From CAYMUC01 sp964471865 (lineage in GTDB: Bacteria > Actinomycetota > Acidimicrobiia > Acidimicrobiales > Ilumatobacteraceae), in assembly GCA_964471865.1 (NCBI GenBank), contig CAYYHU010000003.1, forward strand, positions 65,859 to 129,858: a DNA stretch of 64,000 nucleotides. Reading direction: 5' to 3'. This document shows positions 51,873 through 59,890 of the stretch, one piece after another. The notes below the pieces were generated by a model. It was not told where the DNA came from. It was given only the letters and a program-made list of their open reading frames with translations, and did no database searches. How positions within the stretch are numbered: the first letter of the stretch is position 1; every line of letters starts with the position of its first letter. The position numbers and the translations under genes are program-made.

Positions 51873-52442
51873 ATGGGCCGCCCTCTCAGCGATACCGCCC
51901 GAGCCAAGATGCTCGCCGCCACGCATGAGATCCTGCGCGACCTCGGCCCCGACGCCGTGACCGTGGACGAAGTCTCCCGCCGATCAGGGGTGGCCAAGAC
52001 GACGATCTACCGCCACTTCACCAGCGGTACCGCACTGATCGTGCATGCCATCGACGAACTCGTCGACTCCATCAATCCTCCCGACACAGGATCGCTTCGC
52101 GGCGATCTCGCCGAGGTCGTCTCGACCTATTTGGCCATGACCCACGAGCCCCTGCTTCGGCGTCTCTTCGTCGCGGTCTTGAACCGGTCCGTGGCCGATC
52201 CCGAATTCCTCAGCGTTCAAGAATCCCTGTTGAAGCAACGCCGCTCCCCGCTGTGGCACGTACTGACGCGAGCCCAAGACCGCGGCGAGATAGACCCCGA
52301 GATCTCCGCTGAGGTCGCCCTCGATCTCGTGGAGGGTCCCTTCGTGCTGCGACGACTCGTCGCCGATCAACCCCTGAGTGCTTCCGAGATGGACGAAATG
52401 CTCGATCTGATCGTCAAGGCACTCAGCCCTCGAGGATCCTGA
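51873..52442 (+). CDS. TetR family transcriptional regulator
   Basis: 189 aa. The HTH is AATHEILRDLGPDAVTVDEVSRRSGVAKTTIYRHFTSGTAL, and the carboxyl part resembles TetR_C_16/AcrR-type ligand domains. ATG 51873 is preceded by TACGGT (51857-51862), giving a leader of about 4 nt. It is divergent from the MMPL transporter and probably represses it through the palindrome at 51759-51776, and perhaps itself through that at 51817-51841. The inducer is likely an exported compound. Confidence 0.88.
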   Translation: MGRPLSDTARAKMLAATHEILRDLGPDAVTVDEVSRRSGVAKTTIYRHFTSGTALIVHAIDELVDSINPPDTGSLRGDLAEVVSTYLAMTHEPLLRRLFVAVLNRSVADPEFLSVQESLLKQRRSPLWHVLTRAQDRGEIDPEISAEVALDLVEGPFVLRRLVADQPLSASEMDEMLDLIVKALSPRGS

Positions 52443-52467
52443 TCGCCTCGTCGAGAACCTCGCGGCC

Positions 52468-52878
52468 TCAGCGAGCGAGTCGCCTCAGCGCAAGCCGAAA
52501 ACCCACTCGACCCGAGAGGGCGGCCAGGGGCGCCAAGAGGCGCGGCAGGCGCGCCATCTCGACGTCTTCGACCCAGTGCACACGACTGCGCGTCGAACCT
52601 TGGGGGGTGACGGTGAACTCGGCGGTACCGATGAGAACGGGACCGGTCTTGTCGACCAGGACGCGTCGCGCTTCATCGTCGCGTTCGGCGACCGTCATGT
52701 TGTCCTCGAGTTGAAGCTTCCAGACTCCGGTCCAGGCTGTGAAGCGATCGGGCTCATGCACCGTGACCCGCGTGAAGGGAACCCAGCGCGCATGGTCTTC
52801 CCAATCACACAGGAGTCGATAGGTCTCGGCGGCATCGAGAGGAACCTGGGCATCGACGGTGAAACGGATACGAGCCAT
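52468..52878 (-). CDS. SRPBCC-fold protein (polyketide cyclase/dehydrase-like)
   Basis: 136 aa START/Bet v1-like fold. RIRFTVDAQVPLDAAETYRLLCDWEDHARWVPFTRVTVHEP is the typical opening, and the tail LARLPRLLAPLAALSG-type helix closes the hydrophobic cavity. Members bind or cyclise lipids and polyketides, or serve in coenzyme Q trafficking. ATG 52878 has no Shine-Dalgarno. It is convergent with the TetR gene and divergent from the antiporter. Specific ligand unknown. Confidence 0.75.
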   Translation of the reverse strand: MARIRFTVDAQVPLDAAETYRLLCDWEDHARWVPFTRVTVHEPDRFTAWTGVWKLQLEDNMTVAERDDEARRVLVDKTGPVLIGTAEFTVTPQGSTRSRVHWVEDVEMARLPRLLAPLAALSGRVGFRLALRRLAR

Positions 52879-52930
52879 GGGGCGATGGTACGGAGCCCAA
52901 GACCTCAACACCTCACCGGTAGCCTGAATC

Positions 52931-52960
52931 GTGTGCGATGAGAACCGGGGCGACCCATGA
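52931..52960 (+). CDS. Nine-codon leaderless upstream ORF overlapping the antiporter start
   Basis: GTG 52931 lies 5 nt after the -10 box TAGCCT (52920-52925), so the predicted mRNA starts on or beside it. It encodes VCDENRGDP (first residue Met in vivo) and its TGA (52958-52960) overlaps the antiporter ATG 52957 as ATGA. Third case of this layout in the window, and the one with a GTG start. It may be chance. Confidence 0.3.
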   Translation: MCDENRGDP

Positions 52961-54480
52961 ACGTCGGTTTCGATGCCGATCCCGCGGTGCTCATCGGTTC
53001 GTTGTTGTTGATCTCGGGGATCGTCGCGGCACGGATCACCGCACGGTGGCGGGTTCCGGGGCTATTGGTGTTCCTGGCTCTCGGGATGATCGCTGGCGAC
53101 GAGGGCTTGGGCCTCGTCCGCTTCGATGACGCCGCCCTGGCTGGCGATCTCGCCGTCGTAGCGCTCGTGGTGATCTTGTTCGAGGGAGGTCTCACCACTC
53201 CACGATCGGCTTGGCGCGATGCTGCGGCCCCCGCTGGGCTTCTTGCCACCTTCGGAGTGGCGATGACAGCGGGCATCGTGGGACTCGCCGCCTGGGGTCT
53301 GTTGGGCCTCGATCCCACGACCGCTGCGCTGCTGGGCGCTGTGATCTCGTCGACGGATGCCGCTGCGGTCTTCGCGGCGCTTCGATCTCGACCCCTTCCG
53401 GCGCGTACTCGCTCGATCCTGCAGTTGGAGTCGGGCCTCAACGACCCCATGGCGATCCTGTTGACCGCCGGCATGGTCGAGGTCTGGCGGTCCTCACCCT
53501 CAGTGAGCGACTGGGTGGTGTTCCTCGGTGGGCAACTCCTCGGAGGGGCCTCGATCGGACTCGCGATCGGACTGATCGCACGCAACCTGGTGACCTCCTG
53601 GAGCGGGGAGCATCGATCCTCTCTGGGCGTACTCAGTCTGGCGGTGGCCGGAGCCGCCTATGGATCAGCGGCCGTGGTGGGAGCCTCGGGGTTCATGGCG
53701 GTGTTCGTGACCGGAGCGGTGCTGTCACCCCTGGTTCGCCGAATCGGTGGTCTTCGCACCTTCCACGAGGGCCTGGCCGCCACGGCTCAGGCCGCGCTCT
53801 TCTTGATTCTGGGCCTCTTGGTGTTTCCATCCCGTCTCCTCGACGACCTCGACGAGGCCGTGGTCGCGACTGCGGTCCTGGTCTTTCTGGCTCGACCGCT
53901 GGCTGTTCATCTGTTGATGCCCCTCGTACGGGTCCGGTGGCGAGACGCAGTGGTCGTGTCGTGGGCCGGCCTGCGCGGTGCCGTCCCGGTGGTGATGGCG
54001 ACGATCCCCCTGACCGCCGGGCATCCCGACGGCTCGCTGGTCTTCGATGTGGCATTCGTCGTGGTCGTGATCTCGGTAGCAGTCCAAGGACCCTCGGTGG
54101 CGCCTCTGGCTCGCCGATTGGGCCTCGACGGTGAAGCGCCCTCGCCCCGAACCGATGTGATCCCCCTCGACGACCTCGATGCCGACTTGATCGAGATCGA
54201 CGTCCCCTCGACATCGCGCGTCGATGGTCAACGCCTCGCCTCGGTCCCCCTGCCCCCGGGGCTACGCGTGGCCTGGCTCCAACGCGGTGCCACCGCTGTC
54301 GTTCCCGACGGTGACACCGTCTTGCAGGCTGGCGACCGATTGCTCGTCATCTGTCCGATCGATCACGATCTCGATCTCCTCGAGCACTGGGTCCTCGATG
54401 CCACCCCCGACACATCGAAGCCGCCCGACGAACCCCACCCCGGCGCAGGGATCACCACCCGGGATGGCGACACGGGTTGA
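52957..54480 (+). CDS. CPA1-type K+/Na+:H+ antiporter with TrkA-C domain (NhaP2/CvrA-like)
   Basis: 507 aa. About 12 hydrophobic helices, with family blocks GMIAGDEGLGLV, VILFEGGLTTP, ISSTDAAAVFA (the ND/SD site of CPA1) and LESGLNDPMAILLT. The carboxyl 120 residues form a TrkA-C/RCK-C domain (GDTVLQAGDRLLVICPIDHDLDLLEHW), which binds nucleotides or ions and gates transport. It helps control pH and monovalent cation levels. The 3' end overlaps the convergent CDF gene by 29 bp. Confidence 0.88.
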   Translation: MNVGFDADPAVLIGSLLLISGIVAARITARWRVPGLLVFLALGMIAGDEGLGLVRFDDAALAGDLAVVALVVILFEGGLTTPRSAWRDAAAPAGLLATFGVAMTAGIVGLAAWGLLGLDPTTAALLGAVISSTDAAAVFAALRSRPLPARTRSILQLESGLNDPMAILLTAGMVEVWRSSPSVSDWVVFLGGQLLGGASIGLAIGLIARNLVTSWSGEHRSSLGVLSLAVAGAAYGSAAVVGASGFMAVFVTGAVLSPLVRRIGGLRTFHEGLAATAQAALFLILGLLVFPSRLLDDLDEAVVATAVLVFLARPLAVHLLMPLVRVRWRDAVVVSWAGLRGAVPVVMATIPLTAGHPDGSLVFDVAFVVVVISVAVQGPSVAPLARRLGLDGEAPSPRTDVIPLDDLDADLIEIDVPSTSRVDGQRLASVPLPPGLRVAWLQRGATAVVPDGDTVLQAGDRLLVICPIDHDLDLLEHWVLDATPDTSKPPDEPHPGAGITTRDGDTG

Positions 54481-55450
54481 GATCGGTCCTTTCGATCTGC
54501 AAAGTGGCATGGTCCACACCGAAACGCTCTTCGAGGCTGCGCGTCGCCAGGTCCAAGACTCGAGTGGTCTCGGCATCGGCGGCCACGACGAGATGCGCAG
54601 TGACCAGTTCGCGATGGGCCGAGAGGCTCCACACATGAAGATCGTGAACATCGACCACACCGGGAAGCCGACGAAGTTCAGCATCGACGGTGGCGACATC
54701 GAGATGTGACGGTGCGGCTTCGAGCAGGACCCGAACGGCGCGAGCCCCGAGTCGCAACGCCCGGGGCACCACGACCGCGCCGATGACGAGCGCGGCAACC
54801 GGGTCGATCCACTCCCATCTGGTCGCGGCGATGAGCAGCGCCGAGATGATCACCCCAACGGATCCGAGGAGATCGGCCAGGACCTCGAGATAGGCACCCT
54901 GCATATTGAGAGAGTCGCCCGCACGTGGTCGCAGCACCGCAAACGCCACGAGATTCACCACCAGACCCAGACCGCCGACCACCAACACGGTCGAGGTCTC
55001 TACCGAATGACCGCTCCCGAAACGGCGCAGCGACTCCAGGATCACGAAGGCCCCGATTCCACACAACAGGACGGCGTTGGCCAAAGCCGCAAGGATTTCG
55101 AGCCGGTGCAGACCGTAGGTGTGTTGACGAGATCCCCCGTGGCGACGAGCCACGACCATCGCGACGAGGGCCATCCCGACACCGAGGGAGTCGGTGGCCA
55201 TGTGACCGGCATCCGATACCAGCGCCAAGGACCCAGCGATCAGGCCGCCACCGAGTTGCACCACCATGAACGCCACGAGCAGGACCAGGACGACCCCGAG
55301 CGCCTTGAGTGACGTATCGCCACCGGCCCCATGAACGTGATGGGAATGATCATGGGCGTGACCATGACCGATGCGGGGCCGTCGCCAGCCCCGCCCGTCC
55401 CGACGCCGCTCATCGCGATCGGCGTGGTGATCGTCTCGGGAAAATTCCAT
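54452..55450 (-). CDS. Cation diffusion facilitator (CDF) metal exporter, CzcD/ZitB-like
   Basis: Zn/Co/Cd-type metal:proton antiporter, 332 aa. A basic amino end is followed by a His-rich segment (GHGHAHDHSHHVHG), six helices, the metal site SDAGHMATD in TM2 and LEVLADLLGS in TM5, and a cytoplasmic domain ending in DVHDLHVWSLSAHRELVTAHLVV. ATG 55450 has GGAGG 5 nt upstream. A 24-bp inverted repeat upstream (55534-55557) may be the site of a metal sensor. It is convergent with the antiporter and divergent from the carbonic anhydrase gene. Confidence 0.9.
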   Translation of the reverse strand: MEFSRDDHHADRDERRRDGRGWRRPRIGHGHAHDHSHHVHGAGGDTSLKALGVVLVLLVAFMVVQLGGGLIAGSLALVSDAGHMATDSLGVGMALVAMVVARRHGGSRQHTYGLHRLEILAALANAVLLCGIGAFVILESLRRFGSGHSVETSTVLVVGGLGLVVNLVAFAVLRPRAGDSLNMQGAYLEVLADLLGSVGVIISALLIAATRWEWIDPVAALVIGAVVVPRALRLGARAVRVLLEAAPSHLDVATVDAELRRLPGVVDVHDLHVWSLSAHRELVTAHLVVAADAETTRVLDLATRSLEERFGVDHATLQIERTDLNPCRHPGW

Positions 55451-55533
55451 GACCGCCTCCGAGCCTACGGCGAGCACGGCGAGGTGCTCGGGATCGTCCT
55501 CAAACCAGAGTCGGACCACCACGATCATTTTCT

Positions 55534-55582
55534 TGACAAAGCCGACTGTCTTTGTCATGTTTTGTGCGGCCGAGGTTCGGCC
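55534..55582. promoter_or_regulatory. Inverted repeats between the CDF and carbonic anhydrase genes
   Basis: TGACAAAG-N8-CTTTGTCA (55534-55557) is a perfect AT-richer inverted repeat in an otherwise GC-rich setting. Its spacing suits a dimeric repressor such as a metal-sensing ArsR, MerR or Fur family protein. GGCCGA-GGT-TCGGCC (55568-55582) follows. Either could control one or both divergent genes. Confidence 0.5.
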
Positions 55583-55646
55583 TCCTCATATGACGACCCG
55601 AGTCGACGTCATATCTCGACGACTCCCCCGCACCAGAAAGACGACC

Positions 55647-56147
55647 ATGACTGTCACCGACGAGTTCCTCACCGCCAACGCCCAGTACGCCGCCACCTTC
55701 GACAAAGGCGACCTTCCGCTCCCTCCAGCTCGGCGCACTGCGGTTCTCGCCTGCATGGATGCCCGCCTCGACCCCGCCCGGGTCCTGGGACTCTCGGAAG
55801 GAGATGCCCACGTGATCCGCAACGCAGGCGGTGTGGCCTCGGAGGATGCGATCAGGTCACTCGTGATCAGCCAGCGACTTCTGGGCACCCGTGAGATCGT
55901 TCTGATCCATCACACCGACTGCGGTATGACCACCTTTCGTGATGACGCCGTGAAGGACCAGATCCTGGCCGACACTGGCCAGCGTCCCTCGTTTGCCCTC
56001 GAGGCGTTCCCTGATGCCCATGAGGACGTCCGCCAGAGCCTGCGTCGTATCCGGTCGAACCCGTTCATCCCCCACACCGACGCGGTCCGAGGGTTCGTCT
56101 ACGAAGTCGAGACGGGTCGCCTTCGCGAAGTACACGATCCCTCCTGA
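55647..56147 (+). CDS. Beta-carbonic anhydrase
   Basis: Reversible CO2 hydration, cytoplasmic, 166 aa; short beta-CA of the type seen in mycobacteria (Rv1284-like). Zinc ligands: Cys in LACMDARLD, His and Cys in IHHTDCGM; the Asp-Arg dyad is in MDARLD. HVIRNAGG is another family block. ATG 55647 has AGAAAG upstream. It is followed 58 bp downstream by a peroxiredoxin gene in the same orientation, probably co-transcribed. Confidence 0.9.
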   Translation: MTVTDEFLTANAQYAATFDKGDLPLPPARRTAVLACMDARLDPARVLGLSEGDAHVIRNAGGVASEDAIRSLVISQRLLGTREIVLIHHTDCGMTTFRDDAVKDQILADTGQRPSFALEAFPDAHEDVRQSLRRIRSNPFIPHTDAVRGFVYEVETGRLREVHDPS

Positions 56148-56205
56148 ACCCGAGATCACACCTACCCATCCCCTCGTGACCACAACTTCGAAAAGAGGAC
56201 CTCAC

Positions 56206-56841
56206 ATGACCTTGCGCCTTGGCGATACCGCCCCGGATTTCACCGCCTCCACAACCCACGGCGAGATCAGTTTCCACGACTGGCTCGGCGACTCCTGGGG
56301 GGTGTTGTTCAGCCATCCCAAGGACTTCACCCCCGTGTGCACCACCGAACTGGGATACGTCGCGCGAATCAAACCCGAGTTCGATCGACGCAATGTCAAA
56401 GTGATCGGACTGTCGGTGGACTCTGTCGAGAGTCATGTCGACTGGGAAGCCGATATCGCGGCGACCCAGGGAGCACCGGTGAACTTCCCGATGATCGGAG
56501 ATCCCGATCGCCGAGTCGCCGATCTCTACGACATGATCCACCCCGCAGCGAGTGAGACCTTCACCGTTCGCTCGGTGTTCGTGATCGGACCCGACAAGAC
56601 GATCAGGTTGACTCTGACCTATCCCGCGTCCACAGGACGCAACTTCGACGAACTGTTGCGGGTGATCGACTCATTGCAGTTGACCGCGCGCCATCAGGTC
56701 GCGACTCCCGCCAACTGGAAACACGGTGAGGACGTGATCATCGGAGCGGGCGTCTCAGACGACCGGGCCCGCGAGTTGTTTCCTCAGGGATGGACAGCGG
56801 TCACGTCGTATCTGCGAGTCGTTCCCCAACCCGAGGTATGA
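56206..56841 (+). CDS. 1-Cys peroxiredoxin (Prx6 type)
   Basis: Reduces peroxides and perhaps peroxynitrite; cytoplasmic, 211 aa. Peroxidatic Cys45 is in FSHPKDFTPVCTTELG, Arg in the FTVRSVFVIGPDKTIRLTLTYPASTGRNF stretch, and WKHGEDVIIGAGVSD is the extended carboxyl region of Prx6. A second (resolving) Cys is absent. AAAGAGGA precedes ATG 56206. Pairing with carbonic anhydrase may reflect a shared oxidative or CO2/pH stress response; that link is inference. Confidence 0.93.
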   Translation: MTLRLGDTAPDFTASTTHGEISFHDWLGDSWGVLFSHPKDFTPVCTTELGYVARIKPEFDRRNVKVIGLSVDSVESHVDWEADIAATQGAPVNFPMIGDPDRRVADLYDMIHPAASETFTVRSVFVIGPDKTIRLTLTYPASTGRNFDELLRVIDSLQLTARHQVATPANWKHGEDVIIGAGVSDDRARELFPQGWTAVTSYLRVVPQPEV

Positions 56842-56860
56842 ACCCCCGACCTCACACGGG

Positions 56861-57376
56861 TCAGTACCCCTCCACGGGTTGAGTATCTGAGTCTCGATCC
56901 CCGAGGCGTTGGGCCGCAGAACGGCCCGACGCCACCGGGACCACCGAGGTCGCCGCGGCCAAGCCGAAATCGGGCATATTGCCGTAGATCGCCTCCCATC
57001 CTCCGGGTCGGATGCGATAGGTCTCGTGGTAGATCCCCACCGCACCGTTGTCGCGAACGCGAGCATTGAAACGTCTCCACGCCGGCAGATGACGACGTTC
57101 GGCATTGCGCGCATAGCGTTTGAGATGTTCGAAGGACTCCCAGTACTGCTGCACCTGGATCACCCGTCCCGATATGAACGTGCGCGGCGCTCGCAACAAA
57201 CCCAGGTCCCGGTTGCGCATCAACTCCGAGATCATGGACGTCATCGCTCGCACCACGGGCAACCAGGTCCAGAACCGCAGAGGATGATTGATGCGCATCC
57301 CCACCAAAAACAGCACCGGCTCGCGGCCGGGAGCGATCTCCGGCTGGTATCGACCCCGATTGATAGTCGTCACCAC
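56861..57376 (-). CDS. DUF4188 family protein (monooxygenase-like)
   Basis: 171 aa. The sequence follows DUF4188 closely: FLVGMRINHPLRFWTWLPVVRAMTSMISEL, then VQQYWESFEHLKRYARNAERRHLPAWRRFN, then GIYHETYRIRPGGWEAIYGNMPDFGLAAAT. The fold is likely a dimeric alpha+beta barrel related to ABM monooxygenases. Function is not established. GTG 57376 has GGGAGAGGTGG upstream. The 250-bp gap upstream (57377-57627) holds nothing recognisable. Confidence 0.75.
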   Translation of the reverse strand: MVTTINRGRYQPEIAPGREPVLFLVGMRINHPLRFWTWLPVVRAMTSMISELMRNRDLGLLRAPRTFISGRVIQVQQYWESFEHLKRYARNAERRHLPAWRRFNARVRDNGAVGIYHETYRIRPGGWEAIYGNMPDFGLAAATSVVPVASGRSAAQRLGDRDSDTQPVEGY

Positions 57377-57627
57377 CCCACCTCTCCCGGGATGCTGGTC
57401 GCGGCAACGACCGCATCTCCAAGCCCGACGCTGCCCCGAGGTGACAGTCGATCGTGGACACTGCGGACACGATGGAACCTCATCGCTCTCACGGTAGACG
57501 CACCTCGAGGGACGCGAGACCGTCTCGATCCCGCCGCTCGAAGATCACCCCGACGCAACCGACCACATCACATGACGAGGTGAATCTCGCCTCAGTCGGC
57601 CCGCAGCCACAGACCGGTGCGACAACT
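57377..57627. other. Intergenic stretch, no feature recognised
   Basis: About 250 bp between two minus-strand genes. Small open frames on both strands lack family resemblance. It should hold the promoter of the DUF4188 gene, but no clear -35/-10 pair is visible. Confidence 0.4.
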
Positions 57628-58107
57628 TCAGGATTCGAGGTCGTAGCGATAGAGATTCGATGTGCGAAGTTCGAAACCGAGTCGCTGATATAGCCGGTTC
57701 GCAGCCTCTCTGCTGGGCCGGCTCGTCAGATCGACGGTCTTGGCTCCCAAGGTTCGGGCACGCTCGAGTGCGAACCGGTTGAGCAGCTCCCCCACTCCCC
57801 TGCCGCGAGCCTCGCCGTCCACGACCACGTCCTCGATCCAAGCCCTGATGCCGGTGGGGATACGAAAGGTGATGAGTGTGAGAGATCCGAGAATCACGTC
57901 GGTGTCGGTATCGCGAGCCAGGAGAACATCGCTGGTGGGCGCCTCGATCATGGCGGCGAGTTCATCGGCGCCCGGAGGCGGAGACGAGGACGACAGTTGC
58001 GGGATGAGACGGGCGAACGCCACCACGAGGTCGGCGTCCACCCTCGTGGCGATCTCGACTCGAACGTCGCGGTGATCGTTGTTCACGCTCTGGTCAGCCA
58101 CATGCAT
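57628..58107 (-). CDS. GNAT family N-acetyltransferase
   Basis: 159 aa from ATG 58107. The acetyl-CoA motif is in VVDGEARGRGVGELLNRFALERAR (motif A, R/QxxGxG/A as RGRGVG), and RPSREAANRLYQRLGFELRTSNLYRYDL is motif B. TAGCGT (58109-58114) is only 1 nt from ATG 58107 but 7 nt from an in-frame GTG 58101, so the leaderless start may be GTG 58101 (157 aa). Acceptor unknown. It is divergent from the PAC2 gene. Confidence 0.85.
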   Translation of the reverse strand: MHVADQSVNNDHRDVRVEIATRVDADLVVAFARLIPQLSSSSPPPGADELAAMIEAPTSDVLLARDTDTDVILGSLTLITFRIPTGIRAWIEDVVVDGEARGRGVGELLNRFALERARTLGAKTVDLTSRPSREAANRLYQRLGFELRTSNLYRYDLES

Positions 58108-58204
58108 CACGCTACTGGGACCTCGGGTTCCAGGTGGGAGTCCCCGACAGGACGGATTCGCTGAGACCCTCATCATCCGATGCGGCGAGAACTCCTGGGG
58201 CGAC

Positions 58205-58210
58205 TACCGT
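58205..58210 (+). promoter_or_regulatory. Putative -10 box TACCGT for the PAC2 gene
   Basis: TACCGT is followed by 8 nt and ATG 58219 (GTG 58213 is in frame). It predicts a leader of 0-2 nt. Confidence 0.4.
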
Positions 58211-58218
58211 GGGTGATC

Positions 58219-59163
58219 ATGGGTTCGACCCAGAATGTCCGTTGGCTCTCACGGCCCACTTTGCGCCGCCCGGTCGTCCTGGCAGCGTTCACCGGCTGGA
58301 ACGATGCGGGCGACGCTGCATCCCGGGCGATCCGCCATCTCGTGGAAGCCTGGAACGCCACCCCATTGGCCGAGATCGATCCCGAGGAGTTCACCGACTT
58401 CTCCACGGTTCGACCTCATGTGCGACTCAGCCGAGGACGCTCTCGCCAGATCGTGTGGCCCACGGTGGGGCTCTGGCATGTCTCGACCCCCGGAGCTGAT
58501 GTCGTGTTGGTTCTCGGTCCTGAACCCTCGTTGCGATGGAAGCTCTTCACCGACCAGGTGCTCGGAGTCGCTGAGGAACTCGACGCCTCGATGCTGGTCA
58601 CCGTGGGCGCCCTACTCGCCGATGTTCCTCATCGCCGTGACGTCCAGGTGATCGGCACGGCGACGGATCAGAACCTGATCGAACGGTTCGATCTGCAGAG
58701 ATCCCGCTACGAGGGCCCCACCGGCATCGTCGGAGTCCTCCAAGATGCGGCTCAACGATCGGGGCTCTCCGCGATCTCGTTGTGGGCCGCCGTGCCGGCC
58801 TATGCCTCCCAAGAGCCGTCACCCAAGGCAGCTCTGGCCTTGATGGAACGGGCATGTGAGCTCATCGGCACTCCAGCCCCGGGCGCTCAGTTCTCCGCCG
58901 AGATCCACGAGTACGAGTCGCGTATCGATGACCAAGTCGACGATGACGAGGATCTACGGGGCTATATCGATCGCCTCGAACGTCTCAGTGACGCCGGTAT
59001 GGACTTCGACGACGAGGACGAGGACCTCGATGAGGTCTCCGAACCCGACCCGAACCAGCCGAGCCTGTTCGACGGGGACGCCGCCACGATCGACCCGTCA
59101 GAGGACGGTGAAACCCTCGTGGAGGAACTCGAACAGTTCCTGCGTGATCAGCGCGGCGACTGA
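58219..59163 (+). CDS. PAC2 family protein (proteasome assembly chaperone-like)
   Basis: 314 aa. Features are RPVVLAAFTGWNDAGDAASRAIRHL, DFSTVRPHVRL, DVVLVLGPEPSLRWKLFTDQVL and ISLWAAVPAYASQEPSPKAALALMERA, all typical of actinobacterial PAC2 proteins. The carboxyl 90 residues are strongly acidic (DDQVDDDEDLRGY, MDFDDEDEDLDEV). Archaeal and eukaryotic relatives assist proteasome assembly; the actinobacterial role is not established, and no proteasome genes lie in this window. It is convergent with the Nudix gene. Confidence 0.8.
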   Translation: MGSTQNVRWLSRPTLRRPVVLAAFTGWNDAGDAASRAIRHLVEAWNATPLAEIDPEEFTDFSTVRPHVRLSRGRSRQIVWPTVGLWHVSTPGADVVLVLGPEPSLRWKLFTDQVLGVAEELDASMLVTVGALLADVPHRRDVQVIGTATDQNLIERFDLQRSRYEGPTGIVGVLQDAAQRSGLSAISLWAAVPAYASQEPSPKAALALMERACELIGTPAPGAQFSAEIHEYESRIDDQVDDDEDLRGYIDRLERLSDAGMDFDDEDEDLDEVSEPDPNQPSLFDGDAATIDPSEDGETLVEELEQFLRDQRGD

Positions 59164-59182
59164 ATCATCCCGACGCTCGAGA

Positions 59183-59890
59183 TCAGGGCTCGCGCCAGAT
59201 CGGCGAGCGCGGAGCGTCGAAACTGGTATCGAAGGTCTCGCCGCGGATCGCAGCGAACGCGAGCGGCCCCCACCATTGGATACCGGCGACGGGGTCGGGG
59301 AGTTCATCGGGACCGAACCAACCCACGCCGGAGGTCTCGAGGGGATGACCGGCGAGTTCACCACCCGTGGCTCGACAGTGGAACAACAGCATGTACATGC
59401 CGAAGCGGGTGAACCCCATACGAAGACCGTCGATCACCGACAGCAGCCGTACCGGTTCGCATTCGATGCCGGTCTCTTCGGCCACTTCCTTGATGGCGAC
59501 CTCGGCGGGTGAGTACCCCACGTCGGCCCATCCGGTGGGGTAGAGCCAGATTCCCGAATCGGCCCGACGCACCAGCAGGATTCGGCCCTCGTCGTCTCCG
59601 ACGATCGCTCCGACCGCGACCTTGGGCGTCACATATCCCGGAACGCCCTCCCCCACGTTCTCCATCCACTCTTGGACGAAGTGATCCTGTTCGCGACGTA
59701 CCTCGAGGGCTTCATCGGCTGCCGCTTTGATATCGCCGGCCACATGGAGCACTTCCTCGAAGCGTTCCCGTTCGTAGAGGTTGTCGCTGAAACCCAGACC
59801 CGTACGAGCAATGGCCGACAGCGTCTCACTCCACCGCAGAAGATCCCGGGTGAAATCCTGGGGTCCGAGACCGCCCGCGTCACTCGTCAC
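59183..59890 (-). CDS. Nudix hydrolase with amino-terminal Nudix_N domain
   Basis: 235 aa. An amino-terminal helical domain (LLRWSETLSAIARTGLGFS...YERERFEEVLHVAGDI) precedes the Nudix fold (KVAVGAIVGDDEGRILLVRRADSGIWLYPTGWADVGYSPAEVAIKEVAEETGIE). The box retains EExG metal residues, but the first Glu is Tyr and the Arg is Lys. The family hydrolyses nucleoside diphosphate derivatives such as ADP-ribose. ATG 59890 overlaps the glnD stop (ATGA), placing it in the glnD operon. Confidence 0.82.
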   Translation of the reverse strand: MTSDAGGLGPQDFTRDLLRWSETLSAIARTGLGFSDNLYERERFEEVLHVAGDIKAAADEALEVRREQDHFVQEWMENVGEGVPGYVTPKVAVGAIVGDDEGRILLVRRADSGIWLYPTGWADVGYSPAEVAIKEVAEETGIECEPVRLLSVIDGLRMGFTRFGMYMLLFHCRATGGELAGHPLETSGVGWFGPDELPDPVAGIQWWGPLAFAAIRGETFDTSFDAPRSPIWREP

